Below are positions 33,901-45,900 of a stretch of 64,000 nucleotides of DNA, piece by piece (the first letter of the stretch is position 1; each line of letters begins with the position of its first letter). A model generated the notes under the pieces. That model searched no databases and was not told the DNA's origin. It saw only the letters and a program-made list of their open reading frames with translations. The position numbers and the translations under genes are program-made. Source of the DNA: Drosophila pseudoobscura (Eukaryota; Arthropoda; Insecta; Diptera; Drosophilidae); the NCBI RefSeq assembly GCF_009870125.1, contig NC_046683.1:63627869-63691868 (forward strand), given 5' to 3'.

Positions 33901-36900
33901 GGGAGGAAGTGGCCCGCGAGCTTAAGAGTGCCTTGAGTCACATCAAACTGGCCCCATCCGGTGTCTATGTACAGGCCTCCACTTTGGGCTCTCTGGAGGC
34001 TTTGCTTGAGTTCCTGCGCACATCAAAAATTCCGGTAAGAAAAAAAAAAAAAAAGAAAAAATAAGTTCCGTGATGGAATTCGAACTCAAGGTGTCCTGTC
34101 TCGAGAGCGGGATATGCTTCTCCTAGGCTATTGCACCGAGAGACCGGCGCGTGGCTAACAGTTTATTTGAGTGGGTTTCCTCTGCTTTGCTGTGTCTGTT
34201 GGGTGCGCGCGGGCCTCGAGTGGAGTGAATGTTGAGTCCAGTCATCCATCCCATATTGTCTAGTGGTTAGGATACCCGGCTCTCACCCGGGAGGCCCGGG
34301 TTCAATTCCCGGTATGGGAAAGAATCGTGATTCTTCTTTTTTTTCAGTTTTTCCTTCTTTTTTTTATATATATTTTTTAAATGCATTTCACCCAAAACCT
34401 ATATTTTTCATTGGTTTGCCCTAAATATTTCCTACCTTTAATATTTGTAGTATGTAGTGCTGCTAGTACTTGTTCGATTTTTTCAATGGAATTGTTTTAA
34501 AATTCCTTTCGTTTAACCCATTTAAAGATGGCCTTGAACCCACGAGAAGCCTGGTAGTATTCCTTTATTATCACACCCACGCCCCAATAATGATAACACG
34601 TGCACCCCATGCAGCAATTACCAAATTAATAATACACAAGAGTACAGAGGAACAAAAATCGACCGCAGACGAATCGCTAACATAATTTCGCACTGTTTGT
34701 TTAGACAATTAGCCAAAGAAAATTCTCAAAGCGTACTCTGGTCGAAGAGAACCCATTGAGGGGGAGATAACCTTTTAATGGGTGGAGAGGTGAGAGCTCT
34801 GAGGCTCTGCAATTTATGTACACATTATTTTTGCCCACCACCAAGGCGAAATATTTCTAACAGCTCGTATAGTCGAGACGATAAACAAAAATCTCCCTCT
34901 AGAAAACAAAAAAAAAAAAAAAATTGTACGCAGTATGGAAAATTTGCAATTTTCTTGGCTACTTTTCGATTTCTTGCAAATTGAATACGGTAAACGGGTA
35001 CGGGACGCGACAAAGTTGTAAATTCTCGCTGGCCGAAAACTATTTTTGATGAGAATTATGAGTGCGTGAGACGTGGCGGTGGGCAGGAAACGAGAGGAGA
35101 AATGTTGCTACTGTCTCGTCGTCTGCATTTTGTTTTTTTCTTTTTTTGTTTTTTTCGGGCAGACTATGCCGTAAACATAAAATGCGTATTTTTGTAAATG
35201 CAAAAATTGCAACAAAAATATGTTGTTTGCACAAAAAAAAACCCGACCAGGCCATGTCTTCTGCTGGTGCTCTCCTCATGGTTGATGATGATGATTCATG
35301 CCAGAGGCAGCCAAATGGCGGGCGCATAGCCAACAGAAGACGACGCACTGTATCCACTCCACTCCACACTCCACTCTACACCACTCCCTCCGAAATGGCC
35401 GGCAGGCAGGCAGGCAGAGTCCCGTCCCGTCCCGTCCCCCAACTCCTGGCAATTCGCTCGTAACCATTTCATTCGCTGTCTGCCCCCCAGTCTCGAGAAG
35501 ATTGAACACCCAACTAAAAATACTAAGCGCTCTATATACCATATAGATACGCACATACATATACATACATACATACATACATATGTATGTATGTATGTAT
35601 ATCTGTTTATATCTGTCTATATTTCTGTGGCAGAGCAAACGCCGAGGCGAACCCAAAACCCGAACGAACGGATATGACAACTCAAATTCCAATTTAGCAA
35701 ATATTTATTTTCTAGCAAATTCTTTAATCAATTTCACACGCCTTAAATGAATGAAATTAATCGAATTTCCTTCCCTTAGATAATCAGAGAATGTATTTTA
35801 TTTAATTTTAATTTCATTTTCGCTTGCCTCAGCTGCGGAAATGTTGCAACGGAAGCGTGGATATACCTATATATATACATATATACCAGTATATACTACA
35901 TTTTTGATACCAAAAGTCTGACATTTGAGCTGGCGTTGGATCCGTTCGTTCCTTCATGCCTTGGCAGCACTTTTCCTATTCCAATGCTTCGCCTTGCCCT
36001 GCGATACTACTGATACTCATTCGCTCTTCTTTCGTTAATATTGTAAATGTTTCTTTTTGGTGTTTGTGTGTGTGTGTGTGTGTTTTTTTTGCTGACACTA
36101 CAAGCTCATTAGCGTCAGCAGCCCACAATTGCTATAAGGTTTCCCACAACAGAGAGTGTCATCATGGTGGTGATCATCTTGTGCCGTGTAGCCGCAACAC
36201 TTTCCCAGGCCAGGCCTTAGGGTTCAGTTCCTCGATTCGTAACGCCAACGCAATATCCAAAGCACACCACAGAGCTGAAAAACTATGCAAATTAGCTACC
36301 AAATGCAGTTACAGGGCGCGTGGTTGTGAACTGAATGAATGAATGAATGGAGACGAGACACTGTTGAATGATGAGCCCCAGTCCCAGTCACACAGGGACG
36401 GTTTAAGCCCTCAAAACGGCGCTATGACCAGGCAGCCCTATAAACCCTTTTAAGCTCTTATTCCACTCATGTTTCTATATTCTTGGAGTCGAGACACTGC
36501 TGAATGATGAGCCCCAGTCCCAGTCACACAGGGACGGTTCAAGCCCTCAAAAGGGCGCTATGACTAGGCAGCCCTATAAACCCTTTTAAGCTCTTATTCC
36601 ACTCATGTTTCTATATTCTCGGAGACGAGACACTGCTGAATGATGAGCCCCAGTCCCAGTCACACAGGGACGGTTCAAGCCCTCAAAAGGGCGCTATGAC
36701 TTGGCAGCTCTATAAACCCTTTTAAGCTCTTATTCCACTCATGTTTCTATATTCTTGGAGGCGAGACACTGCTGAATGATGAGCCCCAGTCCCAGTCACA
36801 CAGGGACGGTTCAAGCCCTCAAAAGGGCGCAATGACTAGGCAGCCCTATAAACCCTTTTAAGCTCTTATTCCACTCCTGTTTCTATATTCTTTTGGAGCC

Positions 36901-39900
36901 TCCTTTTGTCTTTGCATCCCACTGAAATTTCCATTTTTTTTCTCTCGAGACTCGAGACCATTAGATTCGGTTTTCGTTGGCTTTTTTTTTGGTTTTGGTT
37001 TTCTTGGACTTGACTTGGACTGAATGAATTAACAATTTCTGCAGTAGCCTGCACATGTTGTCCATATGGTTCCACTTTTTGTGTGTCGTTTTTTTTTTCG
37101 GTCTTTGGGCTTTTTGCTCTTTTTGTCACATTTTAGATGCGAAAATTTGTCGCCGTCATGTTAACTGCGCTCATTTCGAAAATCAATTATGGTCATGTGA
37201 CTGAGCGACAGACTGACTGACTGATTGACTGACTGGCTGGCTGACTGACAAAACGAACAGACTGCTCTGCTGGCTGGTGGCTATTCATTCATGATTTGAG
37301 TCTCTGATGCCTTGATGCCTGATTGCGATGCCTGACCATGTGGGCCGACCACCGGCCGGCTACGTAACAAGTTTCGCCTTCATTTAAGCCAAATTTAGTA
37401 ACTGGCTAACAACGTTCACACACACACACACACACCAGACTCTTTTTTTGGATCGGCTAATGCTGTGTAAAATGCCATAAAATTTTATAGTTATCGCTCT
37501 GCCTAGAGTCATTTTTCTAGGGGGGCACCCACATGGTCGCCATACACTGATTTTGGTATTTTTTTTTTTGTTTTTTTCTCTCTCTTGTCATTTGTTTGTC
37601 GCTACTCTGCTGCTGCTGTGGCTGTGGCTGCTGCTGCGTGGCTGTTGAAATACGAGCAGGGCTGCCAATTTATTGGCACTGCCCAAAACTGACGGCCGGA
37701 AATTGTCATTTGAGTGGTTGGGCAGACACCGACACACACACACACACAACACAAATGTTTTTGTATAGCCCATTAATTTCTGACACGTTGCAGGTTGCCG
37801 CCGTCATTCCATTTTTGGGATGCAATCCTCCTGCATTTAATTGATATTCGTATTCGTATTCGTATTCATACGCATGATCTGTGGTGCAATGGAGTTGCCC
37901 CGGAGCACTTATGAAAACGCAGATATTAAATATTCCGCTCACCCGAATGTACTGATTGTTGCTAAGAACAAATAAAGTTAGGAATAGGAATAGAGTTAGG
38001 AAACAGTGAGAGGAAGGGCCCCCCACAGCCCTGCCCTGCTCTCCCCTGTCCTGCTCTGCCCTACCCTACTCTACCCTACCCTACCCTACCCTACCCTACC
38101 CTCTACTGCCCTCAAAATTCAATGAATTTATCTCTTGTACAACAAATACCGAAATACCGGCGGCGGATGAACAGTAGTTTGCCGCACCACATGGCCCCCA
38201 CAGCAAGTGCAATCAATTTTTATGAATGGAAAACGCAGCATCGATCAGTTCTCCATCTGCCCCACAGTTACGCCCTGCCGCTGTCAGGGGCATGGAGGCT
38301 GTTTTCGTGTTTAATTTATCGAAATGTGTAGCAAAATGTTTATTTGATCAATGAAATGAATTATTGTACGAGCATATGTCTATCTTTCTGTGTGTGTTGC
38401 TGTCTACCAAATGAATGAATGAATGAATGAAACAACAAAAAAACAACAACAGCTAGCGGCAATAACTTCCATAAAAGCCGCTCAAAATGTGGGACGCAAT
38501 TAAAAGGAGAGCGAAAGAGCTGCCAACACAATTTTGTAATTGATTTGTTTTCCATACAATTTATTGTCGAATGTTTTTTCTCTTTTCGGGTTTCTTGTTG
38601 CTGTTCCTGGGTTTATTGACAATTAATTGAACGCAACAAAATACCCAATGAAACGTTGTACGACGAGAGCTGGAATGAGATGAGGCGTAAGACTCAATCA
38701 AGCATGAAGTGTACAACGTTTTGGTCAGCATTGAGGATGTTCTCCCATGGAGACCCACCAACCTTCCACAGTACCATCTGGTAGAAGCACTTTCCTCCGA
38801 AAGACTTCCCTCCACGCGTTCTGCTCTTTCCGAAGGGAGATGAGCCACTTGCTACCCTTCTCTGGGTCTGCTGTGAAGACTTGCATACCGATAAAACGTA
38901 CGATTTGTCTATCGATTTGTTTGCATGCCGCCTGACAGCTACATGCATTCCACGGGCGTTACGTCATGGAAAATGTTTTCGCTAGATTTATGGTCCGTTG
39001 GTTGCACATTTTTATGATCGCCTGCCGGAAAAAACCAAACCAAAAGACAGCATGAATGAGCCTGCTACTCGCGGTGTCGCCCCCCCCTTGGCCCTCTCTT
39101 CTACCCACATTTTCAAACCCCGTTATGCATTTGGCCTGCAATTTCTTTTGCCGTCGCTATTGCTGTTGCGTTGGCTTCATTAACATTTGCACCTCGTAGC
39201 CGTCAACGACCAAATATAGCGGTGGTTGCTGCCACAACCTGATGGCTGTTGTTGCTGTTGTTGCAGTTGCGCCTTGCCATTCATAAAAAAGAGTTGGTGC
39301 ACCTCTCACTCACTCGAATGATGCCACCCCACCCCTTTCGCCCCACCGCCTCTTCACCTTTTTTTTTTTTTTTTGCTTATACAACAACTGCAGTTGCAAT
39401 TGCAGTTGCAATTGCTGTTTTCTGTGGCTGTGGCTGTTGCTGTTGCTGTGCCTGCATTTGTCGTTCGTACACCCGCAACGTGGCGGCATGGGTTCATGTT
39501 CATTCATACATTTTGCAATGCAACATCCATCCACACATGCACTGAAATTGTACCTGCACTTTCTTCCGCAACTCTTAAGGTACCTCGTGGAAAGTCTTGG
39601 GGGCAAGAGCATGCTTGATCAGAAAGAATCGAACCTAATCAATGGTTATTTCTTAGGATTTATTGAATATCCATCTATTATCTCATTTTAAAGCCAGAGT
39701 ATGGAATGGAGCAGCTATTTTTATGATTACGGGGGCTCTCTAAGGATCTACAGCATACCCTCTGGTTCGGATGATTATCCCCGAAAGCTTGATCAGAAAG
39801 AATCGAAGCTAATCAGTGGTTAGCCATAAATCTCAGGATTTATTGAGTGCTTAATAGATATACCCATCTATTATCTCATTTTAAAGCCAGAGTATGGAAT

Positions 39901-42900
39901 GGAACACCTATTTTTATGATTACGGGGGCTCTCTAAGGATCTACAGCATATCCTCTGGTTCGGATGATTATCCCCGAAAGAATCTAGTCGACTACAGGGT
40001 ATTCCCTAGTCGAAATCCAGCCTGTACCTTTCTTACTTCTTTCTCTGTTTTTTGTTGCATTTTTTCTACTTTTCTTATGAATGAACAAATTGAGCACTCG
40101 AAAAGTTGCTAGACTTCAAAAGTGGCTAGTCTTCTGCCTGATGCCTCTCCATCGCTTTGCAACCTTCCGACCTGCCGCCTGAGAGTGGGGCATGCAACCA
40201 GATGCTAGTGCTGCTGCATTTGGGCGAAAATGTAATTATGTAGCCATCAACTATTTCCATGGAGCAGGCATGGCATTCATTGTGCTGTGGCTGTGGCTGC
40301 CATAATTGTGTGCCACATTCTCGCAGTGCGAGTGCGGGTTTTTTTTTTTTTTTTTTTTTTTGGTAGGTGGGCTACGTGGTGGGCAGGTGGCAGGCCACAT
40401 ACATAGACACGACGACGTAATTTGATTCCCACATGCATTTTAATTAAAAGCAAACAACAGAAAGTTTCGCAAACAGAGCTCTCGTCATGCTCAGCGACTT
40501 GATGTGTCGCGTCGCGTCGCGTCTCTGTTTGAGGTTGCGTTGCCATTTGTAATCGTGTTTATGCCTCTGCTCCGCTCAGTTGTGGCATGCTAAACTCGCC
40601 TCGCCTCGCCCACTACTCGCCCCAAAAACATTGAAGAAGCGGCACCAAGCAGTGCTTGAAATAATTAGCCATATCGGTCAGTTTTCCTACGCAATTGTTG
40701 AGCAGAGAACGAGCAAAAAAACAACAACAACAGCAAAAACCAGTAAGAATCGTAGGCAAACATCTTGAGAAATATTGAAAGCATAAAAACACTGGAGTGA
40801 ATCGAGCAGAGCGTGACGGTACATTCATTCATGAATCCTCTCCACTCGCCTCAGAGCTTGTCCATTCCCATTGTTGGGTGCTCCCTACCCCAGCTCTGGC
40901 CCCTTCCATGGCTTTTCGGTTGCGTTTCGGCTGAATTTCATGAATGAATTTAGTTTTTGTTGCCGCGCGGCACTCTTTGGCCGGTGCCTCAGCTTTTCTG
41001 CTTCCCATGTTTCCCATTTGGCGTGTTTCGTAGTACTAGAGGCGAGGCATTAAAGCGAAATGTGGGTAAAGGAAGGAAGTGAGGAAAGAACCCCAGAAGC
41101 AGAGACCAAAAACCAAAAAAATAAGACGCCGAAGAGGCAGCGGACAATGCCAATGTTTTCATTAATGCGACGTAGTTGCCAAAAACAACAATGAAAATTA
41201 GTTCTGTGGAAACACACACCCTTGGATACCCTGAAACCCAGAAAGTTGTTGTATTGCTTTGAGGTCATCAGTTCTGATGCAAAAAAGCTAGTTTCCCCAA
41301 GCAGATATCGATGAAAAGGTCGATCGATTATAGAGCATCACTGAAAATTGTCGATAATTGTGTTAGCTATCGATAAAATATCGAAAATGATGATAGATAA
41401 TCGTTGATGTTCTAGAACGGTCCATAATTTATGGTTAATTATCACAAATTGTCGATTAGTTATTGATTATAATGATAAACTTTTAATATGGCTCGATAAA
41501 TGATCGATAGCAGTCGATAATGTTCGATAAATAAGGGTCGAAGGCCTGTAAACAGAAGAATGGTCTTCAGGGACTTGTTTAAATAGAAAATGATGAACGA
41601 ATTTCGCTTTATCCAGAATCGATACATATATACAAGTGTACATATGTGCATATGTATGGAATCGGAAGTACTTCCTTCGTTGCATGGCAAACATCTGTTC
41701 AAAATCGCAATGCCCTCTGAAAAGGGCACAACAACAACAGCAACATAAGACCAAGAGAGAGAATAAAGGGAAAATAAGGAGGAAGAGTGGAAAAAAAGAA
41801 CAATGAATGAATGAATGAATGAGCCCAAGGCGGGATGGGCCCTGAATCCGAAGTGAATGAGTAAATGAATGAATGTAAAAATGAAAGACGAAAACAAAAC
41901 CAACAACGGAAGCAATTCTTCCTGCCACACACACACACACACACACAGAGATACGATTACAAAAACACAGATACTACTCAGTGGCAGACTGGCACACAGT
42001 CCACACTCAAGAGCTTATTGCTTAATTTTCATTCATAAACACGTAGCGGCCGCATTTTCAATGAAATCAAATGCCCAACACGACGACAGTTGAAGGAAGT
42101 TGCTCTGTGCTCTCTCTGCCGTGGATTCAGATCCGAAAAAAAAACCAACCAAAATAATAGATATTTATGTACGAGTAGTTTTGCCGAAACGGAAGTTTAT
42201 ACGGAACGTGCAGCATTTTTCTTGAATTTGAGCGTAATTTCCCCCCTCAAGAAAGGTTCTCTCTTCTCTTCTGTCATTAATTAGCTGTCCGCCTCAGCGA
42301 AAAAAGTGACGTAAACCGGACACGACCGCAGACACAGACAGAGACACGGGCCGAGCTATTAATTTGCTTGTTTTCCATCAAACAAAATTTGCATCATTTG
42401 ACGGGCTATAGCCCGTCACTGGGCCCTGTACCTGTACTCAAATCTCTGGTTCTTTTCGGTGCCATCGATAGCATTAAGTGGCATGTACATCCGACTTGAC
42501 GTCAGCGGCGGCAGCATCGGTTGCCAGTGAAAGCATCCCATGCCGGAGATGGCAACCTTTTACCTTTTTCTGCGACCGCAAAGCGGCATCAAATGGCAGA
42601 TAAAACCGAATATGGTGTACACTTCTGGGGGGTGTTGTAGAATGTGCAGCAGTGCCCCTCGGTTGGTTATAGTTTCGCCTATCAATCGTCCTCAAATACA
42701 TGTGGAAATACATACCTTCTTTGAGAGTGTTGTGAAACGATATACCGCTTTGGCTTCTCTCTAGTTTTTCTCGAATTTCTCTGGGGCTTCTGCTGGCCGT
42801 GTCAGCCATGTCATGCGCACGATTTGATTGTTTTGTGCGAAACGATATCTGAAGCTTGGAAATAGTTTACGGAGCTGTGCCACGTGGAGTGCCTCCCCCC

Positions 42901-45900
42901 TGCCTCTGGCACTCTCTCTTCCTCTTCTCTCTCTATCGGGTCGCTCCCCAAGCAACACCGTAAGGGGTTGGGGCTGGGCATTTTGCTATCACTTCCGTTT
43001 GACCGTTTTACATGGAAATCGAGGCTCTCGACTCTACAATTACTGCGTATTTTTGTTGCTCTGTTGCTGTGCCGCCTCTCTTTTGTGTCGCGTCGCGCTG
43101 TTGCCCCACAATTGTGCATTCAACACAATAAACTTCCGATTTCATTCATTGTTTTGTTGATTGCAAAACTCTTTTTACCCCCCATCCCCGTCTGCGTCCC
43201 CCTACCCCAGCTCACTCTCTCACTCGCTTTTAGTTTATTTTTATTTGCTTTTCCGTTAGTTACACACACACACATTTCTTTTATAACAGCAGTGGAGCAG
43301 CGGTTCTGCGTAATGAATGAAATTTTCCTGAATGGCTTAGGCTGTAATTGAATTCAATTTACAATTGAAACTCGAAGCGTAAGATGGAGACAGAGAAAAG
43401 AGCAATGAGGCCAGCGGGGCCAAAGGCAGACCCAGAAAGAGTAGTGGCAACCCTGCCGGGCAGAAACACAGTAACAGAGGCAATGACAACTCTATTAGTT
43501 TAATGATATTCTGCTACGATGTTCCATTGATTAATATAATTAATTAAAAATAAAAAATAGGAATAAATATAGTGGCAACACTGCCATAAAAGCAGTCCGG
43601 CAACCCTTTCCAGAGGGTCTTTTAAAGTTATTTCTACCTTAAATAATGGGATTTGTAAGAGGAACTAAATTAAATGATTAACAAAAAGAGCCCTCAAAAA
43701 GGTGGCAACGCTGACAGACCGAAACGCCCCTCTCTTAGAGGCTTATTTGGATCAGATTTGTAATTTATTTACGCGTTAAACTGACATTTAAATGCAAGGC
43801 ACACGCCCAAGAGATGCCGAGACAAAAACGGGTTGCACATTCCAATTAATGTTTGGGCAAGTGGATGGATTGTGGCACTGTAGTCCATCGGACCGACCGA
43901 CCGACCGCCTTATCAGTGGCGCGTGCATATCCGGTGGCGCAATTAAGTCGCTATCGAAAGCAAATTCCATTTGGCCCCACTCATTGAAGCCCTGCCCTGC
44001 GGCACCATCCGCCAAGCATGCGTTCAACCATCCATTCATTCATTCATTCATTCATTCATGTCAGACAGAATCTCTGGCTGCTGCTGCTGCTGCTTCTGCT
44101 GTTGCTGTTATTTTTATCAATGATCATTTGTAATCATCTGGCGACGAACAACAAAAATAAATACAAAATAAAAATTGAACATCTTCGACGAGATGTGAAT
44201 GAACTCGTCGAATGGCCTGTCGCTCTGCTCGGTGGAGGTCTGTATGTCTACACACACACATATATTACATATAGTACATGTGTATGTGTGTATGTGTGTA
44301 TGTATCTCGGTCTGTCTCTGTCTCTCTAGATGTCTGCCCGCTTTGGGCCATTTGAGAAAATGTTTCACTTTAGTTTTTCGTGCCGCTTGTTTAGTTTAGA
44401 TTTTTCTTTTTTTATTTTTTTTTTTATGGCCATGTGTCTAAAAATAGCCAAAAGAAACGTCTCTTTGGGTCAGATGGTTTTGGGCCAAAAAAAAAAATTG
44501 TTTTCGTACAGCCAGCGATCTGGTTGACAACTTCTCTTAAACATAGATCTTTACTCGTGTCGTCTACTATATGTATTATCTGTATTTTTTCCAGTACTCT
44601 GCCATACGCATTGGGCCCGTGGTCAAACGTGATGTGATGAAGGCCTCTACGATGTTGGAGCACGAAGCACAGTGAGTAAACGCCATCCCCCCCAGCGACC
44701 CATCCCATCCATATATCGATTCTAATTCCATTCTTTTCCCATTCGTTGACAATGTGTCACACAACATACAACATTTGTATGGCTATCAGAATTCTCTGGA
44801 ATTCGCTGAATGCGGAAATTCAGTAAGTCCCTCCCTAGGGGTGGGGTGGTGGGGCAGGGGGACTCGTTGTAGGAAAAACTGGCCCTATCGAATTCACGTC
44901 GCGTGGGTTTATTGAACTTCCTCACCAAAAAAAAAGAAGAAAAAATATAACAGAAAGAGAAAAAGAAATGCTGTCGAGTGCATTGAAATTGTATGCCATG
45001 TGTGGAAATTGATTTGATCTATGGGTTATTTCTATGAATGGGGCATGGCATGTGGAAATATGCGATGAAAGGAAGGAAAGCCAAGTGGGGTCTGACGACC
45101 CTTCGAATTCGATTCCACTTATTTCTGGGCAGTTTATTGACATTTTTATTCAGGCATATAGCAACAACAACAAAATATTCTTTCGGTAAATGTTGATTCG
45201 GTTAGTTCTATAAGGAGAAAACGAAGAAATGTGATGACCAATTGGAAAATACTTGATCTTTGGCATATATCTTTTGAGCAAAAGAAGAGACAGAAGCCAT
45301 GACTATCTGGCAACCCTTTAGCATCGATTGATCTGGCAACTTAAAAACGAGATGCCACTCAGTGTTTTTTCAGGCTTTTTATCCATTGATCTGCCAACTC
45401 TATTTATTACGTTTTGCCCAAGAACTTCCTCTTTGAAACGTGTCGCACAAAGACCTTCCCCAGAGCCAAGGCATGCCCCACCTTAAAGCCATTTACAACA
45501 CATTCAATCACACCACACAACACACACCTCTCCCTCCTTTTCGACCACATTGTATGGCCACTATGCCGCCTTATAATCGAACACTTAAAAACAGCAAGAG
45601 GTCCAGAGAGAGAGAGAGGGAGCGAGAGACACAGCAGATACTGCGACTGGAATAAACGACTTTTTGATATACGACAATGAACAATGCAATTTTATTGCCG
45701 CTTAACTTCATTAACACACACCATCCGCTCTCTGCGCCCCCACCAGCCATCAGCCAGCAGCCACCAGCCACCACGATTATAAGCGGATCTTTGAAGATTG
45801 TGTTTGTGATATAGCCGCCAAGAAAGGAGTATGGTGTATGGTGTATGGTGCATGGTGCATGGGATGGGTCCGGGTTAAGTGATTCATTTAGCGGCAATCA

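Larger units (their letters stand above)
34035..44594 (+). other. eIF5B intron 4 (10.5 kb)
   Basis: Splice ends are CCG/GTAAGA and TTTTTTCCAG. Apart from the tRNA-Glu gene, this intron holds simple repeats (CATA/TATG, GACT, CCCTA, GAATGAAT/CATTCATT recurring at about 36.34, 38.41, 41.81, 41.86 and 44.04 kb), a minisatellite, a 174-bp duplication and two clusters of short motifs, all listed separately. I find no nested protein gene. Confidence 0.85.

Noticed and set aside
34056-34145. Possible second tRNA on the minus strand next to tRNA-Glu
   Set aside because: It has an A-box-like TAGCCTAGG and a B-box-like GTTCGAATTCC, but the acceptor stem does not pair and the anticodon and T stems are mismatched. 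At most it is a degenerate tRNA relic.
38040-38112. CCCTA repeat as an interstitial telomere
   Set aside because: Drosophila telomeres are retrotransposon-based, and the unit is a degenerate pentamer; it is an ordinary microsatellite.
41460-41946. Overlapping ~160-codon minus-strand frames
   Set aside because: Two overlapping frames both open through CA and GAATGAAT repeats and the CGATA cluster; repeat-driven.
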